Notes: generated by a model from the sequence alone, not told the origin. Counted from the stretch's first letter, positions 53,306 through 63,285 are shown. The stretch: 64,000 bases of DNA from an uncultured Bradyrhizobium sp. (GCF_947648125.1 NZ_CANSMR010000001.1:124001-188000); one strand, 5' to 3'. Program-made: numbers and translations.

Positions 53306-54148
53306 CTCGTCGTCTCCTGTGAAAGAAACCGCGCGACCTCGGCATGGAACAGATCCGCACATTCGATCTGCACCCAATGGCTGCATTTCGGCACGGCCAA
53401 GAGCGTCGCGTCGGGTAGGTGGTCGATCAGGTGGACCGAACCGGACAGCGGCACGACGCGATCCTGGATCCCGTGCAGGATCAGGATCTTGTGTGCGATC
53501 CGTTCGAGCAGCGTCGGGGGCAGGATCAGCTCGAGGACCGCCACGTCGAAGGGTTCGGGGAACATGGCCGCAAAGGTGCGTGCCACCTCGAGCCGGGTGG
53601 CTGCGGCGACCCGCGATTCGGTGATGCCGTCGAGCCGGTCGGCAATGAAGCCCTCGTCATAGGCTAACATGCGGATCGCCGACTTCATCGCCGCCGCCGT
53701 GGGATCACGATAGAAGCCCCAGATGCGTGCCAGTTCCGGCGTGGCCGGCATCGGCGCGCCCGCGGGGCCCATCAGCACCGCCCGGCCGAAGCCGTTCGGG
53801 CCGCTCGCCCAGAAGGTTCAGCGCGATCGCCCCGCCCAGCGAATTGCCCACCAGATGCGCCTTGTCGATGTTCAGCGCATCCAGAAGGCCGATCAGCTGA
53901 TCGACCCAGAGCCGCATCCATTCCCGTGGGCCGCGAGGCGCCGGATCGGGATGGGTACTCTGATCGTAGCCTACCAGATCGGGTGCAAGGCACAGGAAAC
54001 GGTCGCCGAGCGGCGGCAGAGCCAGCTGCCAGTTGGAATGGCCCCCGGCGCCCGGCCCGGAGCCATGAATGAACAACACTGCCTCGCCTGTGCCTTGACG
54101 GCACAGGCTGGTTTGGACGGCGCCTGTCTTGAGACGGGTACGCTCCAT
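53302..54148 (-). pseudogene. alpha/beta hydrolase, meta-cleavage product hydrolase, frameshifted
   Basis: The N-terminal frame (54148 to about 53800) gives FIHGSGPGAGGHSNWQLALP and the nucleophile block HLVGNSLGG. The C-terminal frame (53778-53302) gives GPAGAPMPATPELARIWGFY, HGIQDRVVPL and KCSHWVQIE. An extra C near 53800 separates them. The span of 847 bp is one over a multiple of three, so a single indel explains it. The family is that of the two intact hydrolases. Its start follows GGGAGTA, 2 bp after the catechol dioxygenase gene. Confidence 0.75.
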
Positions 54149-54150
54149 GG

Positions 54151-55137
54151 TTACTCCCTTCCGCGTACGCCGATGGTCGGCATGAAGGGGTGCTCGGGCT
54201 CTTTCGTCGGATCCATGCTGTCCCCATACCAGAACAGGCCGCGCTCAATCTCTTGCGCGTCCCATTTGATCGGCTCCCAGGCCGGATCGAAGATCAGGTA
54301 ACCGCCGGCGAAGATTTCCAGGCGGATGCCGCTGGCCGGGTCGCGCAGATAGGTGTAGAATGCTTGGCTGATCCCGTGCTTGCCCGGCCCGAGATCGACC
54401 TTGATGCCATGTTCGGCGAAATGCTCCTGCGCGTTCAGGATCTCGGTCGGCTCTTCCAGCCAATAGGCGATGTGGTGATGGCGTGCGCCCTGGCTGTTGC
54501 CATCGAACATGAAGGCGGCATCGTGCACCAGCGGTGTCACACTCATCCAGGCGCCTAGCTTGAACTCGGGCAGCTGGATGAATTCGCGGACCTTGAAGCC
54601 GAGGTTGTCGCACATCCAGGCGATGGTCTCGTCGGGCGGGAAGCCGCCGCACCACAGGTTGATGTGGTCGATCCGCCGTGGCGAGATTCCGATCCCCTTG
54701 CGCGCGGTCTGGCTCTTTAGCGCCGAGCGAACTTCCTTGGGCGAAAGCGGGCGGGCCATGTTGTAATAGATCTCGATCGGATGGCCCGAGGTCGGCACGA
54801 AAAAGCGGATCGCCGCACCCTGCCCCGCCTCGGTGCCCGCCGGCACCTCCTCGACCGCGACGCCGAGGCCACGAAGATGGGCGGCGAAGGCATCCACGTC
54901 CTCGGGCCGCTTGGCCTTGAAGGCGACATGGTGCAGATGCGCTTCCTCACCCTGCTTGCCCCGTATCAGAACAAGGCTATGATGCTCGAACTCTTGGAAG
55001 GCGCGCAGATAGACGGCATCCGCGGTCCGTTCGGTTTCGATCAGACCGACGACGTCCTTCCAGAACCAGAGCGATTTCTCCAGATCAGGCACGACATAGG
55101 CTGCGTGACCAAACATAGCCACTTCGAGTTTCGACAT
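54151..55137 (-). CDS. catechol 2,3-dioxygenase family extradiol dioxygenase
   Basis: A 328-residue two-domain VOC extradiol dioxygenase. Metal-ligand blocks are RRIDHINLWCGG (His), QGARHHHIAYWLEE (His) and IRLEIFAGGYL (Glu). It would cleave catechol or a methylcatechol from the BenABCD/XylXYZL reaction between C2 and C3. The start is ATG at 55137 after GGGAGATA; a 28-codon extension upstream is rejected. A hydrolase gene starts 2 bp after it, as in meta operons. Confidence 0.85.
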   Translation of the reverse strand: MSKLEVAMFGHAAYVVPDLEKSLWFWKDVVGLIETERTADAVYLRAFQEFEHHSLVLIRGKQGEEAHLHHVAFKAKRPEDVDAFAAHLRGLGVAVEEVPAGTEAGQGAAIRFFVPTSGHPIEIYYNMARPLSPKEVRSALKSQTARKGIGISPRRIDHINLWCGGFPPDETIAWMCDNLGFKVREFIQLPEFKLGAWMSVTPLVHDAAFMFDGNSQGARHHHIAYWLEEPTEILNAQEHFAEHGIKVDLGPGKHGISQAFYTYLRDPASGIRLEIFAGGYLIFDPAWEPIKWDAQEIERGLFWYGDSMDPTKEPEHPFMPTIGVRGRE

Positions 55138-55365
55138 TTGAGCGTATCTCCCTTGGTTTATATTGAACATGCATGCAACCTCTGGTAAGAAGCAACGGGC
55201 ACTCGCGGCACTTCGCTCCATAATGCTCTGTCATTCCGATCAACATGGTCGAGCCTCTTAGGCCCCGCTATCGATCAAAGACACGCGGATCCGCAAATCT
55301 CCGCTTACCCGTTGCGCGACAGAACCCGTCCACACAGCCTCGTAGGCACAGCGGTTCGAGTGAGG
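55138..55365. other. gap inside the meta-cleavage operon
   Basis: About 230 bp between the catechol dioxygenase and the BenD-like gene. No gene or hairpin terminator was seen. It may hold an internal promoter or be the trace of a lost gene. Confidence 0.4.
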
Positions 55366-56142
55366 TCAAGAAGGATGCCCCCCAGCCACTGGCAGCGTGA
55401 CGCCGGTGATGTAGGAAGCGTCATCGGAGGCCAGAAATAGAATCGCGCCAGCTTGCTCATCAAGCGTTCCGAGACGCTTCATCATGCTCATCTCGACAGC
55501 TTCCTTGTAAATGTCCTGCAACCAAATCCTCTCTTGCTCAGTCGACTCGGCTTTATTCCGGGGAATCACCCTTTCCGGCGCACTGATCCCGCCTGGCGCA
55601 ACAGCGACGACTCGCACGCCCTGCTCAGCCACTTCGAGCGCGAGGCAGGTGGTGATTGCATTCACTCCACCTTTTGCGGCTCCGTAAGGGACTCGCTTCG
55701 TCGCTCGCGTTGCGCAAGAAGAGACATTCACGATGACGCCGCTCTTACGTTCGATCATGCTTGGAACCGCTGCACGACAGCACCAAAGCGTGGGGAAGAG
55801 GGAACGTCGGATCTCAGCCTCGATCTCATCGGGCTCGTAATAGACGTAGGGTTTCGCCCAAATCGTCCCGCCGACGTTGTTTACGAGAACATCGATGCGA
55901 CCATAACGCTTCAGTGCCTCAGCCATGACCTGCTCGCTACCGTCCCAGGTTTCGAGATCAGCCAGGAAATGCATTGCCTCTCCCCCGGTGCTTCTGATCG
56001 ATTTGGCAACGCTGCTCACATGTTCAGAACGATCGACCAGCAGCACCTTGGCTCCTTCGCTGGCAGCGCGCTCTGCAACGCGCCGCCCAACCCCTTGTGC
56101 TGCGCCGGTGACGACAAAAATCTTGTTGAGGAACCTGTTCAT
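55366..56142 (-). CDS. benD: 1,6-dihydroxycyclohexa-2,4-diene-1-carboxylate dehydrogenase, SDR (BenD/XylL)
   Basis: A 258-residue SDR of the BenD/XylL type. It has FVVTGAAQGVGRRVAERAAS, NNVGGTIWAKP and the active-site YGAAKGG, with PGGISAPERV following. It turns the benzoate cis-diol into catechol and CO2 with NAD+. The ATG at 56142 shares its A with the BenC stop (TGATG), so translation is coupled. Confidence 0.88.
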   Translation of the reverse strand: MNRFLNKIFVVTGAAQGVGRRVAERAASEGAKVLLVDRSEHVSSVAKSIRSTGGEAMHFLADLETWDGSEQVMAEALKRYGRIDVLVNNVGGTIWAKPYVYYEPDEIEAEIRRSLFPTLWCCRAAVPSMIERKSGVIVNVSSCATRATKRVPYGAAKGGVNAITTCLALEVAEQGVRVVAVAPGGISAPERVIPRNKAESTEQERIWLQDIYKEAVEMSMMKRLGTLDEQAGAILFLASDDASYITGVTLPVAGGHPS

Positions 56143-57170
56143 CACGCAACTTTCTCGGCTGTTCTAGCTGCGTCGGCCGGGTTGAACTTTTCAAAGTAGA
56201 AGTTGCTAGGACTGATCCCGAGCTTAGCTATGTGATCGCGCACGGCCTCGACCATCGGCGGTGGACCGCAGAGGTACACATCCACGTCGCCCAAGTTTAA
56301 ATCATCCGCTACGACGTGGTCGGTGACAAAGCCCCTACGCGGGTGAGAGCTGGATGGATCCGCCACAATCGTCTCAAAGCTGAACCTCGGAAGCCGCTGC
56401 CTGAGCGCCTCCAGTCGCGACAGTTCCACAAGATCGCTGTCGCGCGTGACAGCGTAGTACATGCGAACAGACTGCTCGATGCCCTTTTCCGCAAGCTCCT
56501 CTAGGATCGAAAGAAACGGGGCAAGCCCTGTTCCTCCTGCGAGAAAAAGTAGGGGGCGCACGACCGGGCGCAGATAAAAGGCTCCCATCGGCCCGGTCAG
56601 TTCCATCGTGTCGCCGGGGACGGCGCGCTCCGCCAGATAGGTGCTCATGACACCACCGGGGAGATTGCGGATCAGGAAACTGACGGTCTCCGCTCCCGAC
56701 GGCGAGGAAAACGAATAGGGTCGCTTATGCTCCGTTCCGGGAACGGAAACATTCACATATTGGCCCGACAAAAATTCGATCCTTTGCCGTAAGGCAAGAT
56801 ACAAGCTGAATGTCGTTTCCGACGCTGGCCTGACCTCTAAAACTTCGGCCTTGTAGACCTCCGCCGCCGTCTTGCAGGCAAGCGAGGTAGTCGGAACCTT
56901 TAGGACGCAGTCGGACGCAAGGGTCATCTGACAGGTCAGCACATATCTTTGTTGCTCTTCCTCGCAGGTCAACGCCTCATCGAGATGCGCACCTAGCTCG
57001 TAGTTGCCTTCCTCGCAAAAACACTTGCAGGTACCGCAAACGCCGTCTCTGCAGTCCATCGGAAGGTTGATCTTTTGCCGGAAAGCAGCGTCTGCCACGC
57101 ATTCACCCGCGTAGCAGTCGATGACGCGCGTTATGCCATCCTCAAAATTGAGCGCTATCTTGTAAGACAT
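56142..57170 (-). CDS. benC: benzoate/toluate 1,2-dioxygenase electron transfer component (BenC/XylZ)
   Basis: A 342-residue reductase. The N-terminal plant-type [2Fe-2S] ferredoxin has MDCRDGVCGTCKCFCEEGNY and a fourth Cys in YVLTCQM. The FAD-binding block is KRPYSFSSPSGAE, and the NADH-binding domain has FLAGGTGLAPFLSILEE and YLCGPPPMVEAV. It supplies electrons directly to the BenA Rieske centre, so no separate ferredoxin is needed. It lies 50 bp after benB. Confidence 0.92.
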   Translation of the reverse strand: MSYKIALNFEDGITRVIDCYAGECVADAAFRQKINLPMDCRDGVCGTCKCFCEEGNYELGAHLDEALTCEEEQQRYVLTCQMTLASDCVLKVPTTSLACKTAAEVYKAEVLEVRPASETTFSLYLALRQRIEFLSGQYVNVSVPGTEHKRPYSFSSPSGAETVSFLIRNLPGGVMSTYLAERAVPGDTMELTGPMGAFYLRPVVRPLLFLAGGTGLAPFLSILEELAEKGIEQSVRMYYAVTRDSDLVELSRLEALRQRLPRFSFETIVADPSSSHPRRGFVTDHVVADDLNLGDVDVYLCGPPPMVEAVRDHIAKLGISPSNFYFEKFNPADAARTAEKVA

Positions 57171-57220
57171 GGTCTTCTCTGCAACGCGGCGAGTTCACGC
57201 GCTTGAATTTTCCGAGGGGA

Positions 57221-57748
57221 CTACACGTGATAGACGTCGATCACGTGATGGATCTGATCGTTCTTGAGAATCACTTTCTTGTTGGTGATCAAAGGACGAC
57301 CAGTTGCCATATCGATCGTGTAGAACGAAGTGCCCCAGAACGTGTCGGTCGTATTGTAACGGTAGCTGCAGGTGCACCAGTTGAAACGCACCTTAACCTC
57401 GCTACCTTGCCTCTCCACAACCTCAATATTGGAGATGTTATGCGAAGTTCGCGGCTCGGGCATGCTGGTGGCCGACGAACGGTCGGTCTTTATACGAAAC
57501 ACTCGATCTTCCAGACCCGAACGGGTCGGGTAATAGACCAGAGACATTTCCGTCTGTGGGTTTTCCGTCGGCTGGTCAAAGTCGTCCCAGGTCGGCATCC
57601 AGAACACTGCGTTTTGGTCATAGTAGGTCAGCCAGGTATCCCAGTCGCGGTCATCGAGGGCGCGCGCTTCCTTGAACAGGAAGGCTTGAATTTCCTCGTA
57701 GGTCATTGCGGCTTGCACAGGCGCAGTCTTCTCTTTGAGTGCGGTCAT
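57221..57748 (-). CDS. benB: benzoate/toluate 1,2-dioxygenase beta subunit (BenB/XylY)
   Basis: A 175-residue small subunit with AFLFKEARALDDRDWDTWLT, TEMSLVYYPTRSGLEDRVFR and RPLITNKKVILKNDQIHHVI, all in the BenB pattern. The ATG at 57748 lies 5 bp after the BenA stop, so expression is coupled. It supports the alpha3-beta3 assembly. Length and order are normal. Confidence 0.92.
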   Translation of the reverse strand: MTALKEKTAPVQAAMTYEEIQAFLFKEARALDDRDWDTWLTYYDQNAVFWMPTWDDFDQPTENPQTEMSLVYYPTRSGLEDRVFRIKTDRSSATSMPEPRTSHNISNIEVVERQGSEVKVRFNWCTCSYRYNTTDTFWGTSFYTIDMATGRPLITNKKVILKNDQIHHVIDVYHV

Positions 57749-57753
57749 CGGCG

Positions 57754-59142
57754 TTACTCCCCAGCCGCGCGCAGCGGTTCGGCTTGCGCCAGCTCCTGAT
57801 TGACGGCGGCATTCATGCGATGCAGCCAATCAGTATGCTGATCGACGAACAGACCTTCGTCTTCGACGCGCATGCCGCTCGACAGTGGGCGGATACCCAT
57901 TTCCCGGGCTTCTTCATCTTGCCCTTCGATGCGGTGTTTCGCACCACGGCTGAGGTCGTTCCAAACCAGATCGCGCGCCTGATAGGCGATTTGGCACGAG
58001 CGGAATTCTTCCAGGTCGTCCGGCGTGGCCATGCCGGATGCGTTGAAAAAATCTTCATACTGGCGGATCCGCCGTGCGCGGGCTTCGGGACTTTCGCCTT
58101 TAGGCGCAACGCAGTAGATCGTGACTTCAGTCTTGTTCACCGCTACGGGGCGGAACACCCGGATCTGCGTGCTCATCTGATCCATGAGGAATACGTTGGG
58201 ATAGATACAGAGGTTGCGGAAGACGCCGATCATCCAGTCGGCCCTCTTCTCACCAAACTTTTGCACAAGGTCGTCGCGTCGGTTGTAGAGCGGCCGGTTC
58301 TCGGGGGTTGAGGAATAAGTCCAAAGCAGGACGTGCCCGTTGTCGAAGCTCCAGTAGGAGCCCTTTTGCTTGGCCCAAGTACCGACGTTCACAGCCTTAA
58401 TCTTGTCATCGGCCCTCTGCTGAACACGGCGACCAGTCGTAGCAACGTAGTTCCAGTGTACGGTGCTGACATGATAGCCGTCTGCGCCGTTCTCTGCTTG
58501 AAGCTTCCAGTTGCCGTCGTAAGTGTAGCTCGAAACGCCGCGCAACACTTCGAGCCCTTCTTCGGACTGGTTCACCATTAAGTCGATTATCTTGGCTGCA
58601 TCGCCAAGATATTCTATCAAAGGTGGTACGCCAGGATTCAAGCTTCCGAATAGAAAACCGCGGTAACTTTCAAATCGGGCTACGCGCTTTAGGTCGTGAC
58701 TGCCGCTATTGTTAAACTGATCAGGGTAGCCGGCTCCGTCAGCATCCTTTACTTTCAGCAGCTTGCCAGTGTTGGAGAAGCTCCAGCCATGAAAGGGGCA
58801 AGTGAAGGTCGAGCGATTCGCTCGCTTGAAGCGGCACAGTTGCGCGCCACGATGGCTGCATGAGTTGATCAGGCAGTGCAGCTGACCTTCCTTGTCGCGT
58901 GTGATGACGATCGGCTGTCGGCCGATATAGGTCGTGAAGTAATCATTCGCCTTCGGAATCTGGCTTTCGTGGGCAAGGAACACCCAATTCCCTTCGAAGA
59001 TGTATTTCATCTCTAGTTCGAAGATTTCCGGGTCAGTAAATGCATCGCGGTGAATGCGAGACGTCCCTTTTTCCCGATCATGCTGCAACAGTCCGTCCAG
59101 GCGATGCGACAATGCGGCAAGCGCTGAATAATCGAGCATCAT
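57754..59142 (-). CDS. benA: benzoate/toluate 1,2-dioxygenase alpha subunit (BenA/XylX)
   Basis: A 462-residue catalytic subunit. The Rieske site is C95-S-H97...C115-P-F-H118 ([11 protein letters not shown] and CPFHGWSF). The mononuclear iron block is [15 protein letters not shown], with D-x2-H-x4-H. It adds O2 to benzoate or an alkylbenzoate at C1 and C2. The ATG at 59142 or 59139 follows GGAGGAG; the longer frame from a GTG at 59154 has no ribosome site. It lies 56 bp after the aldolase gene, whose transcript it probably shares. Confidence 0.93.
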   Translation of the reverse strand: MMLDYSALAALSHRLDGLLQHDREKGTSRIHRDAFTDPEIFELEMKYIFEGNWVFLAHESQIPKANDYFTTYIGRQPIVITRDKEGQLHCLINSCSHRGAQLCRFKRANRSTFTCPFHGWSFSNTGKLLKVKDADGAGYPDQFNNSGSHDLKRVARFESYRGFLFGSLNPGVPPLIEYLGDAAKIIDLMVNQSEEGLEVLRGVSSYTYDGNWKLQAENGADGYHVSTVHWNYVATTGRRVQQRADDKIKAVNVGTWAKQKGSYWSFDNGHVLLWTYSSTPENRPLYNRRDDLVQKFGEKRADWMIGVFRNLCIYPNVFLMDQMSTQIRVFRPVAVNKTEVTIYCVAPKGESPEARARRIRQYEDFFNASGMATPDDLEEFRSCQIAYQARDLVWNDLSRGAKHRIEGQDEEAREMGIRPLSSGMRVEDEGLFVDQHTDWLHRMNAAVNQELAQAEPLRAAGE

Positions 59143-59198
59143 TATCTCCTCCACACGTTGCTTGTATTAGTTGTCAACCTAACAATCGACAGTGCGGG

Positions 59199-60227
59199 TC
59201 ATTGGCTTGCGCGTGCCTGCATATCCAGCGCTACGTCGATAATCATGTCCTCTTGACCACCCACCATGCGACGACGGCCGAGCTCGGCGAGGATCTCGCG
59301 CGTGTCTACCCCGTAGATCTTCGAGGCGTTCTCCGCATGGCGCAGGAAGCTCGAATAGACTCCGGCGTAGCCTAGCGAGAGGCTCTCGCGGTCTACCCGC
59401 ACTGGACGGTCCTGCAACGGGCGCACCAAGTCGTCGGCCGCGTCCATCAAGGCATAGAGGTCGCAGCCGGTGTCGATGCCCTTGCGGTTGAGCACGGCGA
59501 TGAGCGCTTCCAGTGGCGCATTGCCGGCGCCGGCGCCCATGCCGGCAAGGGAGGCATCCACACGGACGGCGCCGGCCTCGATGCCGGCTATGGCGTTGGC
59601 CACGCCCATGGTGAGGTTGTGGTGGGTATGGACGCCGATCTCCGTCTCGGGCCGGAGCTCATCTCGGAGCATCTTGACGCGCAGCGTATAGTCCTCCGGC
59701 AAGAGGGCCCCGGCGGAATCCGTCACATAGATGCATTCAGAGCCGTAGCTCTCCATGAGTTTCGCCTGCTCGGCAAGGACCTCGGCCGGAATCATGTGGG
59801 CCATCATCAGGAAGCTCGCCGTGTCCATGCCCATCTTTCGGGCTACCTCGATGTGTTGGCGCGACACGTCGGCCTCCGTGCAATGCGTGCACACGCGCAC
59901 CGAGCGGGCACCGGCTTCGTAGGCGTGCTTCAGGTCATGCACCGTGCCGATGCCCGGAATGAGCAACACCGTGACCACCGCATGCGTGCATTCCTCGGCC
60001 ACCGCGGCGATCCATTCGGCGTCGTCGTGGGCGCCGAAGCCGTAGTTGAAGGTGGAGCCGCTGAGGCCGTCGCCGTGGCTGATCTCAATGGCGTCGACCA
60101 TCGCCCGGTCGAGAGCACGGGCGATGGCCCGCGTCGTCTCCAGATCATACTGGTGGCGGATGGCGTGCATGCCGTCGCGCAGCGTGACGTCCTGGATATA
60201 GAGCTTGTCGGGATCGGTACGGGCCAT
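59199..60227 (-). CDS. 4-hydroxy-2-oxovalerate aldolase (DmpG/BphI/XylK)
   Basis: A 342-residue pyruvate-class aldolase. It has [13 protein letters not shown] (metal-ligand Asp), [22 protein letters not shown] and the metal-ligand block [31 protein letters not shown] follows. It cleaves 4-hydroxy-2-oxovalerate to pyruvate and acetaldehyde, which its complex partner, encoded upstream, turns into acetyl-CoA. The ATG at 60227 shares a base with that gene's stop (TGATG), so the two proteins are made together. Confidence 0.93.
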   Translation of the reverse strand: MARTDPDKLYIQDVTLRDGMHAIRHQYDLETTRAIARALDRAMVDAIEISHGDGLSGSTFNYGFGAHDDAEWIAAVAEECTHAVVTVLLIPGIGTVHDLKHAYEAGARSVRVCTHCTEADVSRQHIEVARKMGMDTASFLMMAHMIPAEVLAEQAKLMESYGSECIYVTDSAGALLPEDYTLRVKMLRDELRPETEIGVHTHHNLTMGVANAIAGIEAGAVRVDASLAGMGAGAGNAPLEALIAVLNRKGIDTGCDLYALMDAADDLVRPLQDRPVRVDRESLSLGYAGVYSSFLRHAENASKIYGVDTREILAELGRRRMVGGQEDMIIDVALDMQARASQ

Positions 60228-61174
60228 CACGCGGCCTCCCTGGCGAGCACGCGGCCTACCCACCGATCGGCGGTGACGAGCGCGGCGGATGTCATGATGT
60301 CGAGGTTGCCGGCATAGGCCGGCAGATAATGGGCCGCGCCTTCGACCTCCAGCATGATGGTGGTTTTGAGTCCTTCGCACGGACCGATGCCGGGAATGCG
60401 CAGCGGCGCGTTGCCGCCGATGGATTCGAACTGCACCTTTTGCTTCAGCCGATAGCCGGGTACGTATTTCTGTACCGCCGCGGCCATCTCCGCAATGGAC
60501 TCAGCGATGGCCTCGCGATCCCCGCCTTGAGAGAGGGTGAAGATTGTGTCGCGCATGATCAGCGGCGGCTCGGCAGGATTGAGGATGATCACCGCCTTGC
60601 CGCGCTCGGCCCCACCTAACACCTCGATGGCATTGGAAGTGGTCTCGGTGAACTCGTCGATGTTGGCGCGGGTCCCCGGACCGGCGGACTTCGAGGAGAT
60701 GGAGGCGACGATCTCCGCATAGACGAGGCGCTTCGTTACCCGCTTCACCGCATAGACCATGGGGATGGTCGCCTGGCCACCGCAGGTGACCATGTTGACG
60801 TTCGGCTCGTCGAGATTGGCCTCCCCATTTATCACCGGGATGGTGAAGGGGCCGATGGCCGCCGGCGTCAGGTCGATGACCTTCTTGCCGTCCTTCTGAA
60901 GTAGCGCGTTGTTGTTCACATGCGCCTTGGCGGAGGTAGCGTCGAAGACGACCCGGATGTCCTTGTAGTTGGGCAGGTTTAGCAGCCCCTCAACGCCCTC
61001 GTGGGTAACCGGCACGTTGAGCCGCGCGGCGCGGGCGAGGCCGTCCGACTCGGGGTCGATGCCCACCATGGCGCCCATTTCGAGGTGTCGGGACGTGCGC
61101 ATGATCTTGATCATGAGGTCCGTGCCGATATTGCCTGACCCGATTATCGCGCACTGAACTTTGGCATCTCGCAT
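60227..61174 (-). CDS. acetaldehyde dehydrogenase, acylating (DmpF/BphJ/XylQ)
   Basis: A 315-residue enzyme. It has the NAD-binding [15 protein letters not shown], the active Cys in [13 protein letters not shown] (about 130) and [13 protein letters not shown], typical of the DmpF family. It oxidises acetaldehyde to acetyl-CoA in a channelling complex with the aldolase. GAAGGAGTA precedes the ATG. It lies 3 bp after the hydratase gene, and its stop overlaps the aldolase start. Confidence 0.94.
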   Translation of the reverse strand: MRDAKVQCAIIGSGNIGTDLMIKIMRTSRHLEMGAMVGIDPESDGLARAARLNVPVTHEGVEGLLNLPNYKDIRVVFDATSAKAHVNNNALLQKDGKKVIDLTPAAIGPFTIPVINGEANLDEPNVNMVTCGGQATIPMVYAVKRVTKRLVYAEIVASISSKSAGPGTRANIDEFTETTSNAIEVLGGAERGKAVIILNPAEPPLIMRDTIFTLSQGGDREAIAESIAEMAAAVQKYVPGYRLKQKVQFESIGGNAPLRIPGIGPCEGLKTTIMLEVEGAAHYLPAYAGNLDIMTSAALVTADRWVGRVLAREAA

Positions 61175-61177
61175 AAC

Positions 61178-61990
61178 CTACTCCTTCGAGAAAGAAGCCC
61201 GTACGCCCCCGATTCCGTCGATTTGCACGTCGAACACATCGCCTGGCGTCACCGGAACCATGGGCCCGAGCGCGCCCGAGAGAACAGTGTCCCCCGCACG
61301 TAGTGGACGGCCCGTACGCGCCATGATCCGAGCCAGCCATAAGGCGGCATTCAGGGGGGATCCGAGACACGCGGCACCCGTGCCGGTACTTACCTTTAGC
61401 CCGGCCTTTTCCATCATCATTTCGCAACTGCGCAGGTCAAAGCCTCCTGCATCCAACCGCCGCGGCATCGAGCCCAGCACGTAAAGTCCGGAGGATGCAT
61501 TGTCTGCTATCGTATCGCTGATCTTGATGTCCCAGTTGGCGATGCGCGAACCCACGATTTCTACAGCGGGCACGGCGTAAGCGATGGCCAGAAATAGATC
61601 CGCAAATGTAGGCTGATCACTCTCGATATCCCGTTCCAGCACGAACGCGATTTCGGCTTCCACCTTCGGCTGCATCAAATCCTTCAGAGAAATCTCTTCC
61701 CCATCGCTACGGGCCATATCGGCGAAAAGCATCCCATAATCGGGTTGATCCACGCCCAGCTGCTTTTGCACGGCCAGAGACGTTAAGCCGATCTTGCGAC
61801 CCACCAAGCGACGACCAGCTTCCAGGGCCCGTTTTGTGTTGAGCTCTTGAACCTGGTACGCGACGTCAACATCGCAAGGGCCGATCATCTCACGCACAGG
61901 CGAAGCTGGGATACCTGTCCGCCCCGCCTCGAAAAGGCGATCGGCTGCCTGCCTAACCGCCTCCGAGGTCACTGTCGTCACAGTGTTCAT
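61178..61990 (-). CDS. 2-oxopent-4-enoate (2-hydroxypenta-2,4-dienoate) hydratase
   Basis: A 270-residue hydratase of the BphH/DmpE/XylJ family. Blocks are AGRRLVGRKIGLTSLAVQKQ, QPKVEAEIAFVLERDIESD (metal-ligand Glu) and AYAVPAVEIVGSRIANWDIK. It hydrates the dienoate made by the hydrolase to 4-hydroxy-2-oxovalerate. GGGAGTG is upstream. It lies 122 bp after the hydrolase gene and 3 bp before the dehydrogenase. Confidence 0.92.
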   Translation of the reverse strand: MNTVTTVTSEAVRQAADRLFEAGRTGIPASPVREMIGPCDVDVAYQVQELNTKRALEAGRRLVGRKIGLTSLAVQKQLGVDQPDYGMLFADMARSDGEEISLKDLMQPKVEAEIAFVLERDIESDQPTFADLFLAIAYAVPAVEIVGSRIANWDIKISDTIADNASSGLYVLGSMPRRLDAGGFDLRSCEMMMEKAGLKVSTGTGAACLGSPLNAALWLARIMARTGRPLRAGDTVLSGALGPMVPVTPGDVFDVQIDGIGGVRASFSKE

Positions 61991-62111
61991 TGGGGATCAC
62001 TCCCGGCAGACACGTCCGTTACTTCGAAGCCCAAGTATCCGAGACGCTGAACGCTCACTCTTTCCTCCTTACTATTCGAAATGTCGGACCGCCTATCCAG
62101 AGGCGGGCACA

Positions 62112-62939
62112 TCAGGACTCGGCGAGAAAATCCTCAACGAGTCGAATGAAACGTGCCGCCTGCTCGATTTGTACCCAATGCCCGCATCGGCCGAAGACAT
62201 GCAGCTGAGAGGCCACAATGAGCTGATTCAGCCGAAGGGAGGTCTCCAGTGGCACGACATTGTCATCGCGGCCGTGCAAGATAAGCGCTTCTTGGGAAAT
62301 GGCGCGAATATCGTCCTCGTTGCTGGCGAGTGCGCTGACCCAACGCTGCCTCGGCGCAGGAAACATTGCGGAGAACGATTCCTGAAAGCCCGGCCCGATG
62401 CTCGCCTTGTATCGTAATTCCGCGAGTTCATCGCTCACGAGGCTTCGGTCGTAGGCGAAATAGTCCATTACCTTGCGCATATTCTGCACGGATGGCTCAT
62501 ATCCCCACACGGCGTTGAGACCCTCGGTGAGATCGAAATTGACTCCCGCCGAACCCATGAGAACGAGGCGCCGAACTCGCTTCGGAAATTTTATAGTGAA
62601 GGCCAGCGACAGCGCGCCACCGAATGAATTCCCGACGAGGTCGACAACCTCGAGATTCAGAGCATCCAAAATACCCGTGAGGTGCTTGATCCAAAGATCG
62701 AGATTGTATTCAGCGGCGTGTGGCCGCTCGGTAAAGCCGAAGCCAACCATGTCGGGTGCGATGACGCGCCTATCTCGAGACAACGCGGGGATCACCGCTC
62801 TCCAGTTCGCCCAAGCCGTGACGCCCGGTCCCGAGCCATGAATAAGCACGACAGGCGCACCCGATCCGACGTCATGAAGGTTCGTCGCGATCCCGTTTGC
62901 GTCGATTGTTCGGGCAATGTCCGGATAGGCTTCCTGCAC
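62112..62939 (-). CDS. 2-hydroxymuconic semialdehyde-type hydrolase (DmpD/XylF family)
   Basis: A 275-residue alpha/beta hydrolase. It has VLIHGSGPGVTAWANWRAVI, the nucleophile GNSFGGALSLAF, Asp in LHGRDDNVVPLE and His in GRCGHWVQIEQ. It cleaves the ring-fission product of catechol 2,3-dioxygenase. The start is GTG at 62939 after GGGAGGGA. It is the first gene of the leftward operon, divergent from the GntR-type regulator. The likely substrate is a methyl- or alkyl-substituted semialdehyde or ketone. Confidence 0.88.
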   Translation of the reverse strand: MQEAYPDIARTIDANGIATNLHDVGSGAPVVLIHGSGPGVTAWANWRAVIPALSRDRRVIAPDMVGFGFTERPHAAEYNLDLWIKHLTGILDALNLEVVDLVGNSFGGALSLAFTIKFPKRVRRLVLMGSAGVNFDLTEGLNAVWGYEPSVQNMRKVMDYFAYDRSLVSDELAELRYKASIGPGFQESFSAMFPAPRQRWVSALASNEDDIRAISQEALILHGRDDNVVPLETSLRLNQLIVASQLHVFGRCGHWVQIEQAARFIRLVEDFLAES

Positions 62940-63285
62940 GATATCCCTCCCAGGGTCTTGGGACGTTCCTCACAACTGCTTTCCGCGGGTTCCACCGCGG
63001 AATGGCGGGCGCACGAACCAAGGGATCGAGACGTTAGGGCAGGCGCAAGGCCCTCCACCAACGGTCGCTCTTCTCAATCCGAGCGCTCTGCATCCCCTCA
63101 TATATCGACTTTTAGTAATAAAAACGATATTATTATTGTTCGTCAAGTGATTTTATGGCGTGAAACCGGTGGGCAGGCTATATCATCGCTTTCGAGACCG
63201 GATCGCGTCGTCGCGGACGGTCCTCCAGTCCAGTAGGGTCATGCGCCAACGTTGGTCGGGCAGATTTGGAGCTAAGGAGAGATGG
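62940..63285. promoter_or_regulatory. divergent region upstream of the meta operon and regulator
   Basis: About 345 bp. An AT-rich patch at 63100-63150 (ATTATTATTG and neighbouring A/T runs) is the best promoter candidate in the window. The inverted repeat ATATCG-N17-CGATAT lies at 63102-63130. GGAGG-type sites are annotated with their genes. The open frame from 63160 is not coding before 63286. Confidence 0.45.
63102..63130. promoter_or_regulatory. candidate operator of the GntR-type regulator
   Basis: ATATCG (63102-63107) and CGATAT (63125-63130) form a perfect inverted repeat with a 17-bp A/T-rich spacer. The position between the hydrolase operon and the regulator suits autoregulation and pathway control. 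FadR-type regulators usually prefer shorter spacers, so the assignment is tentative. Confidence 0.3.

Noticed and set aside
51851-53662. A 603-codon plus-strand open frame across three leftward genes
   Set aside because: It is antisense to a hydrolase, a cupin and a second hydrolase with catalytic motifs. Its translation shows no family resemblance.
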